From: Glandiceps talaboti
Taxonomy: Eukaryota > Hemichordata > Enteropneusta > Spengelidae
Direction of reading: 5' to 3'
Assembly (NCBI RefSeq): GCF_964340395.1
Contig: NC_135564.1
Location: 8,857,861-8,875,360, forward strand
Length of the DNA: 17,500 nucleotides
Below are positions 9,653 through 17,500 of this stretch, piece after piece. Every line of letters begins with the position of its first letter. Position 1 is the first letter of the stretch. Both the position numbers and the translations under genes were made by a program. Below the pieces are notes generated by a model that was not told the origin of the DNA, made no database searches, and saw nothing but the letters and a program-made list of their open reading frames with translations.

Positions 9653-10223
9653 TTTTAGTTTGTTTCCGCGTCCTACTATTCTTTTAGAATTCTTTTTTAC
9701 AATGTTGACAGCTGAAAGCTTTTTTTTGTGGCCCAAATGACAATATGCAGTCTTCAGTTTATTAAAGTGCAACGTGTACTAAATAGTGGCTATAATCCAA
9801 AGCAGACACTTGAAGCCAATTCGAACAATAGGCTATAGTTTCAAATATTTTAACTTCTTGAATGATTTACGAATAGAAATGGAGTATTTAGTCTCCTTTA
9901 CCACCGATCTATTGTTCACTTTCCAAGCTAACGGAAAACGCGCCTGAATACCACTTTCTCTTGTGGCACGCGACTTGTATTTGCGGTGGACATTGGAGAT
10001 CGATTGAACACTGTGTCTTAACAAAGCGACGCATGTAAAAAAAACGAAAGTATTTACTTAAATGTTTATTGTGGTGGGACAATAGATTAAAGCCTTATAC
10101 AGTAGTGATTGACATACGGTGTATGAATCTCAAACTGCTTTCTAGTATTTACAGCTTTTTCAGGTTATGTGTATTTAAAAAGTCAAGGGGATAATGTCTT
10201 GTGCATGATAGCCGACTATTAAA
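9649..10223. other. Noncoding stretch, no gene recognised
   Basis: Unremarkable AT-rich DNA between two simple repeats. The only open frame of note (9833-10024 minus) has no recognisable domain. Confidence 0.45.
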
Positions 10224-10384
10224 GTATGTATGTATGTATGTATGTATGTATGTATGTATGTATGTATGTATGTATGTATGTATGTACGTACGTACGTACG
10301 TACGTACGTATGTATGTATGTATGTATGTATGTATGTATGTATGTATGTATGTATGTATGTATGTATGTATGTATGTATGTACG
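10224..10384 (+). repeat. (GTAT)n array with an internal (GTAC)n block
   Basis: A 161-bp tetranucleotide array: GTAT units, then GTAC units, then GTAT units again. It alternates purine and pyrimidine throughout. Positions 10285-10310 form a perfect 26-bp self-complementary palindrome made of TACG units. GAAC-type variants continue for a few bases after 10384. Three plus frames and one minus frame stay open across it, encoding Tyr-Val-Cys-Met or Thr-Tyr-Ile-His repeats, which are not credible proteins. Confidence 0.96.
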
Positions 10385-10915
10385 AACGAACGATTTTTTT
10401 GTTATATATTCTCTGAGTATTTCTCACTTTTTTCTGTAATGTTTGTTCACCTTGTCTTTATTTTAGACGAAAATTATAGCGGGAATTCCCCTTCAATAAA
10501 ACACACGTGCAGTCTTGCTGTGAAGGTATTACAAATGTATTACAGAAGACTACGTACTTGTTACAGTGAAAGTTCAAAAACTTTACCGTCGTCTACGTGG
10601 AGCTACATTCAGTCTGTAACTGAAAATTAATATCCTTCTATTTGTTGGAATGAAATATTTCGGTGTCGAGGTGTTTCCGCCAAGGTGTCAGGTGGCGCAG
10701 ACGACCACATCCTGAAAGTGAAGTTTCTTTTATAAATTGCCTACAAATGCAGGTGGTCGCCTGTTGCATGTTTTACAAGTCCGGAAATACAGAAAAACTT
10801 GTAAGTTTTACAAAGAGACTGCGAACCTGTCAAAGCTTGCTATATCATATGCGATGGCTACGTTACTTATTTAAGGGAAGGGATTGGCTTGAATGGTTGC
10901 AAAAAATAGCTATTA
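10385..10915. other. Noncoding stretch, no gene recognised
   Basis: Two plus-strand frames run through here (to 10630, and 10663-10971). The first is seeded by the GTAT array and the second runs into the TGG array. Neither shows a domain or convincing splice context. Confidence 0.4.
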
Positions 10916-10957
10916 TGGTGGTGGTGGTGGTGGTGGTGGTGGTGGTGGTGGTGGTGG
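10916..10957 (+). repeat. (TGG)n trinucleotide repeat
   Basis: About 14 consecutive TGG units. In one plus frame they read as polyvaline, which is the tail of a short chance open frame. Confidence 0.95.
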
Positions 10958-12225
10958 TTGTAGATGAATGACGCCATACTGAAGAAACGGCCACCGAGAC
11001 ACTTGATATTTCTTATGAAGACAGGTCAACATTCACTCGTGAATTTCGGTCACCTGATTGATGTCCAACTGATTTCATTGGTTGATTTATTGGTTTGTTT
11101 TCTTGAGCTGTCTGCGTTAGTTAATGCACTTTTGAAAATGTCCGTTTTGGTTAATGTTTGTAAAACAAAATTCAACAGATTTGAAATTTTGTTCACGTCT
11201 TCGACCGATCAGTAAAATAACATCGCATAATAATATCGCTAGTCTCACCATCTTAACAAAATGTTTGATAAACAGGTAAGTTCTTCAAAAATCAAAAAAT
11301 CTTCAAAAAAATTCTTGTTTATCTTGAGTATTATCGTTGTTTACTCTCTTGTTTTGTTTCTGTTTGTTCTCAATTTAGATCAATGACGGAATTTTTTAGA
11401 CAAGCCTGTTGGAGATTGGTGATTTGTCTTTACTTAATGGAAATCTTAGCAGTACTTACATTAAAGTGATGTTGTTAAACACAGGTGATACATCAGTGGA
11501 GGTTAAGGAGGGTCACTCGTAAATAATATATACGCTACAGAATCATTGGCATTCTTCACACGACGGTGATCGCTTTGTAAACTTCGATAAAATAAGAATT
11601 ATTACCCGATTCGTACGGTTTTTTGCGAAAGAGATTGCCAATTAAAATTAGTCAAATTGTTTTCACATTTACTATTAAATAGCAGTAGTGTGTTATGGGG
11701 AGACCTAAAACTTATCATGCCCCGAGGAATTTTTTTTTAAAGCCAAAACTTTCATTTCGATTTGTTAACACCTGTTTGGATTGCGGTGACGTAGCAACGT
11801 ACAAGACTCCTCAGTTTTACTTTTTAACACCTGCTTAGCTTTGTGTTAACACAGCAAAATATAGGTAAACTTACGACTCATTTTGTTCTATTACCTTCTG
11901 ATTCAGTCAAATTTTCCACTACAAAATCCTAAGTAAGCTCACCACGAGTGTTTTCAATCGCACGTGTTTTGTAAGATGAGTTTTGTGTCGCAAGTTATAG
12001 CTTAACACGAAATACGCATCGGAAATAAAAACCTTTAAACTTTTCGCTGTTACTTTGTTCAAGAAAACGCCGAAGTATTCTCATTTAAAATGAACAAAAA
12101 TATCAATTAAATAGAGCTCAAAATGATATCAAAATTACTCCACTATTTAGAATCCAAATATAGCCTCAAAATATTGTGTTAACTCTATGGGAAAGTAAAA
12201 GACTTGATTTCCCTGAAAACAAGGA
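10958..12225. other. Noncoding stretch with repeated TTAACACCTG motifs
   Basis: No gene recognised. TTAACACCTG occurs at 11765-11774 and 11824-11833 (59 bp apart). A 12-bp palindrome TGTGTTAACACA is at 11842-11853. An X-box-like GTGACGTAGCAAC is at 11786-11798. This is the most motif-dense part of the gene-poor half of the window. Confidence 0.45.
11786..11798 (+). promoter_or_regulatory. X-box / CRE-like site
   Basis: GTGACGTAGCAAC fits the RFX X-box layout (GTNRCC, short spacer, RGYAAC) with one mismatch in the left half. It also contains the CRE-like core TGACGTA. It is flanked by two TTAACACCTG copies. Function is inferred only from the motif. Confidence 0.3.
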
Positions 12226-12266
12226 CCCCCCCCCCCCACACCCACACCCACCCACCCACCCACCCC
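12226..12266 (+). repeat. Poly-C and (CCCA)n tract
   Basis: Twelve C residues, followed by CACA and CCCA units to about 12266. The minus strand is therefore a G-rich tract with G-quadruplex potential. Confidence 0.92.
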
Positions 12267-12667
12267 GTGGACCCAGATGAATTTATTTTAATATTTCACT
12301 AGGACCAGAAACAAGCTTCCACATGGCAGAGTTTCGAGAGAACTTTGATTTTCGCTTTATTTCTCTTCTACTGTCGTCAAAACTCAAGTCACCATGTCGA
12401 CACTTTAGCTTATCTTTCTCTTTCTCGATGTAAATAAAGTTTGTTTTTATTTATTGTTTTCTCTTTATTTGACATTTTACGATATAAATTACGACAGAGT
12501 GTAAGAGGAGATATTTGGTGAAATATCAACTTTAAGTTTGTGTAAATCGACTGAATTGTATTTTGTAAATCATTCAGACTTCAACTCAAGAGTTTTCCAT
12601 GATTCTACTTTGGGACACTGCTTGTTCAGACTCGCCAAGTGTCGAGACTTTCCTTGCAAGTCTGGGC
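12267..12667. other. Noncoding stretch, no gene recognised
   Basis: AT-rich sequence leading into the minisatellite. The open frame starting at 12538 is prolonged by the 39-bp repeats and is not supported as a gene. Confidence 0.45.
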
Positions 12668-12970
12668 TCTCGACCATACCTTACATACATCTAGTATCAC
12701 GATACATGTATCTCAGACTCTCAACCGTAGCATGCATAGTATCACTCTATCTCAGACTCTCGACAATACCAAACATAGCATCACGATGTCTCAGACTCTC
12801 GACCATACCAGACATAGTATCATTGTATCTCAGACTCTCGACCACAGAATGCATATTATCAATATATCTCAGATTCTCGAACATAGCATGCATAGCATCA
12901 CTGTATCGCAAACTCTCGACCATAGTATACATATTATCATCGCATCTTAGGCCCTCTACTATAGCATCGA
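12668..12970 (+). repeat. 39-bp minisatellite, about 7-8 units
   Basis: Units start at 12709, 12748, 12787, 12826, 12865, 12904 and 12943, exactly 39 bp apart. They are preceded by a degenerate, slightly longer unit from about 12668. The approximate unit opens TATCTCAGACTCTCGACCAT and continues AGCATGCATAGTATCACTG. Units differ by several substitutions but share length, so indels have been avoided or purged inside the array. Since 39 is a multiple of three, at least two plus frames and one minus frame stay open through it, giving 13-residue peptide repeats (for example LYLRLSTIACIAS). With three frames open on both strands, the repeat itself explains this better than translation does. Confidence 0.93.
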
Positions 12971-14850
12971 AGGACTCGCTCAGATGAAAATTTTTGCTGT
13001 CGATAGAATTGCAGATGTTTCTATGGTGTCTGAAACCTTAAGTCATCTATAAATTACTCTGGACTCGTGAAAAACACTCACATTGCTTTCAAAATATACA
13101 ACGAAAACAACAATTTCAAAAGTGTATTCATTGCATCGAACAGGTGATGGAGAAGTGTACTTGAAAATTATCACTTTCGACAACGACCACTTCACCGAGC
13201 TGACCTTCATCTTACATTCTCGTATTTATATAGAGGTCACTTGAGACTCCAGGGATGCGTTGTGAACGATAAACCATAGACAGCAGAGACTTTTCTTTGT
13301 CTTACTTTTCGTCCAAGACACAAAATCTTAAAGTTCTCACAATGACTGCTTTAGCAACACTTCACTAAATCTTCACCAGGTGCAAGCTCCACAAAAAAAG
13401 TCATGCTTAAGAAATTTTGTAATAAATTACAAGTAATCCGTCTCCTTAGAAATTAAGAATGCCAATAAAAGTTACTAATGGGCCAGGGTCTGAATCAGAA
13501 CGTCATTCGACCGTATCATACACCATTGGAAGTAGCCACAGTCTTGTATAAAATTTTGCCAAGTCCTTTGTACCAACCCTAACAACGTCTCCGTCGCCTA
13601 CAAATTATGGCCGCGAACAGTGCGCATGTCTCTCATATTTCATCCGTTAGTAAACAGTTACGTCTCGCTTTCGTTTACTTCAACTCTAGACGTCTCTACA
13701 AGGTCTGTGCTCCAACAACGCCAAACTTGGACAACAACCACCACAATGCTATGCATTGTTGCTATCGCCCAGTTGGTGGAGTTCGTATGTCAGCATATAT
13801 ATTATTGGTATACAACTTTCAGCACCACACATTCTGGAACTTTGACCCTAAAATAATGTAACACTACTCATTGCGATTATCTGATCCTAACTTTTGTCTG
13901 GAATACAGAGTATTGAGTATTTTCAATGCATCTGAAGTGTATATGGGTCTGTGGTTTGTAAATAAGTTAGTACACGGTCGCGGCTGGTGTACATAGGTAA
14001 GCAGATGGGATGCAGAGTATGTTGATCTGCTGGTTGACAAAATGACGACCAATTCATATATTTTCAGTTTACTACCAAACCAGAGTTGCTACAGAGTTTC
14101 AATTTAGCAACACGGTGTGTTTAAACATCTCACACAATATAATTGTGTTACAAATTACACAACAAATACACCAGCACAGGTAGTGCGCATGCGCATACAA
14201 ATAACATGATACATTTTATCCCAATGTGTACACTAAATCACCATCACTGTAGGGTGAGACAAGGAGGCTTTTAAGATTCAAATACAAAACTGTTTATTTC
14301 TCACAGTGAGATGAAATGTAACATATTATATGCCTGCGCGCGATCAGTGTATGTATTCTTGTCTGTAATTGGTAACAAAAAAGCTGTATGAGATGTTGAA
14401 AACATTCTGCCGACTTATATAAAACGCTATAGTGACTCTGGTTTTGTAGTAATAATGAGACAGACAAACATATGTTAATATATGTACTAAGTTATTTGTG
14501 GCTAATAAACTAATTGAGTCCGTCAGCTCACTAAATTTCATACCGTTGCAAATATACGACATTCTGCTGGGAATAGAATAACTTTAGTTGAGTCCGAGAG
14601 CTGGAACTTTTAGAAATTTTCTCTGCCTTCCGAAACATGTGATACATCTTGTCATTGCCAATACATCATGCTCAACACATCACAGTGATACAGGATTTAT
14701 TGGAAAAGTCGTGTACCATTTTCTGGAAAAAACATACTCACATATGTTAGTGAGTGGACATATCTTTCGATGATTCTTTGCAATTTTGTTCTTGTTTCTT
14801 GTTTGACGTAATTTGACAATTTCAGTTAGGTTTGTCATACCATTGTCGGG
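12971..14850. other. Noncoding stretch, no gene recognised
   Basis: Two overlapping plus frames at 13607-13861 and 13620-13856 and several minus frames show no recognisable domain. A 12-bp palindrome TGCGCATGCGCA, an exact NRF1-type motif, sits at 14184-14195. Confidence 0.45.
14184..14195. promoter_or_regulatory. NRF1-type palindrome
   Basis: TGCGCATGCGCA is a perfect palindrome matching the known NRF1 (EWG in flies) binding site, which is often found in CpG promoters. No first exon is evident on either side, so promoter function is only a possibility. Confidence 0.35.
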
Positions 14851-14975
14851 CACTGACTGACTGACTGACTGGACCGACCGACCGACCGACTGACTGACTG
14901 ACTGACTGACTGACTGACTGACTGACTAATTCACTCACTAACCCACCCCCTCACTCACTCACTCACTCACTCACT
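14851..14975 (+). repeat. Mosaic tetranucleotide repeat: (GACT)n, (GACC)n, (GACT)n, (TCAC)n
   Basis: ACTG/GACT units switch to GACC/GACCG units around 14872-14890, then back to GACT to about 14927. After a short gap the run resumes as TCAC units to about 14975. The changes by single base point to stepwise mutation and expansion of one ancestral array. Confidence 0.93.
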
Positions 14976-15074
14976 GTTGAACTTAAAGTAGTAGTAATTC
15001 TGTAAATGGCTAACTGTGCGCGCAGGTGTATATAGCTGTTTGTCATCTTTCAGCGCGTATGTCTTGTTTTGTTA

Positions 15075-15104
15075 TGTTTGTTTGTTTGTTTGTTTGTTTG
15101 TTTT
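15075..15104 (+). repeat. (GTTT)n microsatellite
   Basis: About seven GTTT units. The overlapping open frames with Phe-Val-Cys-Leu or Lys-Gln-Thr-Asn repeats come from it. Confidence 0.9.
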
Positions 15105-15952
15105 ATTCAGCACAGTTAAAAGTAAAATAAATACAATATATGATCGCCAACAACTGTACACCAAATTCTCGTGCTCGGGTAAAACACGGTCACTAAAATA
15201 AGTCGGAAGGCTTATTCCGCTGTGGTCCAAATGTAAACTAACTATACAATATACAGTAATTACATGTAAAACACGAATCCATATCAGCGACGATAAGTGT
15301 CCACAGTAAGGTATATTCGAAGTGTTCACAGAATTCCGCTCTCTTGTCAAGTGGCCATCGTGTGTTTTTTTACCCACAGTTTAATCTTATCACCCGACCC
15401 CTACTCGTACAAAGAATGAAAACTCAAAACGTCGGTGATAATGACTAATTATGGTGTGCTGTATTATCTAAAACTTATGCATCGTGCTTTGCGTGATAAA
15501 GTTCTAGTTTTCAACCTGGATTGAAGATACACGTACGTTCAAGACGAAATGGTTGTTGCCGTGGCTAACTTCTATAGAATCTCTGTTACATATAACTCGA
15601 CATCGCAAGAAACAAATCTGTATTTACAAACTGCGTTTGATATTTTACCATTATCCATTGACCATGTTTGTATTGGGGATCGGACATGCAGTAATAAGGC
15701 CTACAAGTCGTTCAACTTTTAATTAAAAACACACGACCGCCATTTCTATATTCATTCATGAAAAAAAAATCACTTTTTCTTAGAATATTAACTTTAAATT
15801 TCACAGACTGTGTTTACAATGGTAGCAAGATTGTTGTGACAGTGTCAAAGTGCCACCCACACGTGGGGGGGGGGGGGTAAAGCCCACAGAGCATCGCTTA
15901 CTCGATTGACAAAATGCTATAGCTAAATTTTGCAGCGTTTTCACTACCTTAC
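15105..15952. other. Noncoding stretch, no gene recognised
   Basis: AT-rich. A GTTGCCGTGGCTAAC sequence at 15555-15569 is X-box-like. A 13-G run at 15865-15877 follows CCCACAC. No domain is seen in the short open frames. Confidence 0.45.
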
Positions 15953-16106
15953 CTTCAAGGGTACTTATATCATATGTGCGCTTTTGTTCTTGTAAGGAGA
16001 GTGACAATCCATACTCCTCGAACGGTACGGTTTTCAGATTATGTATCACGTCAGTGAATTCATCAATTCGTGATAAACAACGACGTGTAAAATCTCCTTC
16101 GCCGAT
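15953..16106 (-). CDS. Weak candidate internal coding exon, unknown product
   Basis: I do not recognise the product. On the minus strand a frame opens after a TAA at 16109-16107 and runs 51 codons to a strong donor-like AAG|GTAAGG (GT at 15952-15951), leaving in phase 1. The peptide is charged and globular-looking (for example SRIDEFTDVIHNLKTVPFEE, then YGLSLSLQEQKRTYDISTLE). This contrasts with the Cys/Tyr/Ile-rich translations of nearby chance frames. There is no ATG in the segment, and the only upstream AG (near 16098-16097) lacks a pyrimidine tract, so the left boundary is unsupported and no partner exons were found. It may be a decayed exon or chance. Confidence 0.2.
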
Positions 16107-17500
16107 TTAAAGTGTAAATTGTGGGTTTTTTCTTTTAATTTTCGCGTAAAACGTATACTACGTGAAAGTTTCTTTGGCAACAGATAACAAGATTGAATAA
16201 CGATGAACAAACGGTAGTGAAAAGCTAAGAGAGGCAGAATTGTATGGCATTGTTATAGAAATATTGATAGGGAACTGTCAATGTGCTTCCGTGAACAATT
16301 AACCAGCGACGCGATTTATTCTATTCATTTTGTCACTGGTGACTACATGAGAAAAATTCACATGGAGATCGATTTTGTTTTTTCGCTACAGAAAAAAAGG
16401 AAACGTTTGGTAGTTTCGTAGTAAAGACACAAAAACTCGATTGGGAGTCACGCGGCGTTCTTTACAAAGAAAATGTCTGTCTTCAATAATTAATACCCTA
16501 ACAGGTGACCGATGTGGATGACACAGTGTGTCGTCTGATCAAGAATTCGCGCGCTTTTCATCACAAATTTTACATAGAAATTCAGAAAACATGCCCCAAA
16601 AAGTGAAATTGGACTTTTTAAATCACTTGTAAAATGTCTGACACATGAACGGGGATGTACATAAACGATTATATTGTCACGAAGCGCTGATACACTGACC
16701 GGGTACACTGAGTCTCTGACACTCCGAATTGAGAACATAGGCGCGGAAAGATAGAAAGAGGAGATAAGGACAAGAGGCATTTGCAAATAGCGGAAAGCGA
16801 ACACGCCAATTCAGTATACGCCGATGAATAAAATTAAGCTTAAAATGAGGTTATCAAAATGTTATCTACGAGGAAAATGTCAGCATACTTCATTAATTTA
16901 TTGCATTCATTTTATTTTATTAGCAACGGCTAATTTATGAAGTGAGATGAAATTGCCCTCACTATAGTTTTCAATTCGCCAGTTTTCACTCATATCATGT
17001 CAAAACATTATCACGATCTAAAGCTTGGTGTTATTTTTTTAGTCACTGGGGCTGAACCTGTTGTTGTCGCAATGTATGTTACATCCGAAAAATTTTGTTC
17101 GCTAACTTACCGAAAACTTACCGATATCGATATGTCAGAGTATATTTGTATCAAGGGAAAAAAACTATCACGGGAAATCATGGTATCCTTTGATTTTAGA
17201 AAATGTAACACGAGGTACGCCACCCCTTGCGGGCCAATATCTGTTTTTTCAAGTTGCATAAATTTTGTTTGAAGTGTTATGTGTAGCCGGGAAGAGTTTG
17301 ACAAAATATAAGCGTGTATTACCAAAGCCGTTGTGTTTTATTTGGAACATATTTATATCAAACATGTGCCGATTTGACGTGACATTTGATTCCTGATTCT
17401 GACGTATATTGAATAAGGTGGGCTAAAATGGGTACCGTTATGATTACCACATCCAACCGTTTCTGAACAAGTTGCATATTACGTTGTGGCTCCAACAAAA
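16107..17500. other. Noncoding stretch, no gene recognised
   Basis: AT-rich. A plus-strand frame at 16997-17272 begins near an acceptor-like TTATTTTTTTAG (ending at 17042) and contains donor-like sites, but no domain is recognisable. A minus frame at 16490-16804 is likewise anonymous. Confidence 0.4.

Noticed and set aside
10149-10630. Several long Tyr/Thr/His/Met-rich frames
   Set aside because: Produced by the GTAT tetranucleotide array, with frames open on both strands.
12668-12970. CRISPR-like regular array
   Set aside because: There are no unique spacers: the whole 39-bp unit repeats tandemly, and the genome is eukaryotic.
13607-13861. Two overlapping plus-strand frames, one beginning MAANSAHVS
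   Set aside because: No domain, no splice support, and two overlapping frames of similar length suggest chance.
16997-17272. 91-codon plus-strand frame beside an acceptor-like pyrimidine tract
   Set aside because: An acceptor-like TTATTTTTTTAG and donor-like sites are present, but there is no recognisable domain, and a long minus frame overlaps it.

Overview
The window reads as invertebrate animal (bilaterian) nuclear DNA. It is AT-rich and intron-containing, carries long simple-sequence repeats, and shows no bacterial operon structure or compact coding. By eye only one gene can be supported with confidence: an ANTP-class homeobox gene of the Rough (ro) family on the minus strand, spread over about 3.5 kb (4547 down to 1082). 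I do not recognise the species. The Rough family is best known from arthropods and is also reported from other invertebrates such as amphioxus; as far as I know vertebrates lack it. That fits a marine invertebrate (lophotrochozoan, hemichordate or cephalochordate), but this is inference.

Region by region. Positions 1-1081 are the 3' flank or 3' UTR side of ro. Positions 1082-4547 hold ro as three coding exons: a Ser/Thr-rich N-terminal exon, a homeodomain exon, and a short Pro/Gly/Tyr-rich C-terminal exon, with introns of about 0.72 kb and 1.98 kb. All reading phases agree and the predicted product is about 254 residues. Positions 4548-5470 are the 5' flank, with a CCAAT element, an octamer and a TATA-like stretch about 240-260 bp upstream of the start codon. 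Positions 5477-5790 hold a short degenerate repeat array with E2F-like motifs.

From 5.8 kb to the end I see no gene I can name. This part is AT-rich intergenic (or very long intronic) DNA punctuated by repeats: (CT)n at 8209-8357, an alternating purine-pyrimidine TA/GT tract at 9563-9648, a GTAT/GTAC tetranucleotide array at 10224-10384, (TGG)n at 10916-10957, a C-rich tract at 12226-12266, a 39-bp minisatellite at about 12668-12970, a GACT/GACC/TCAC mosaic at 14851-14975, and (GTTT)n at 15075-15104. One weak candidate coding exon of unknown identity lies on the minus strand at 15953-16106.

No multi-gene system is visible. The points of interest are the reconstructed ro gene, its possible control elements (a homeodomain-site inverted repeat in intron 2 and an octamer/CCAAT promoter), and several structure-prone repeats.
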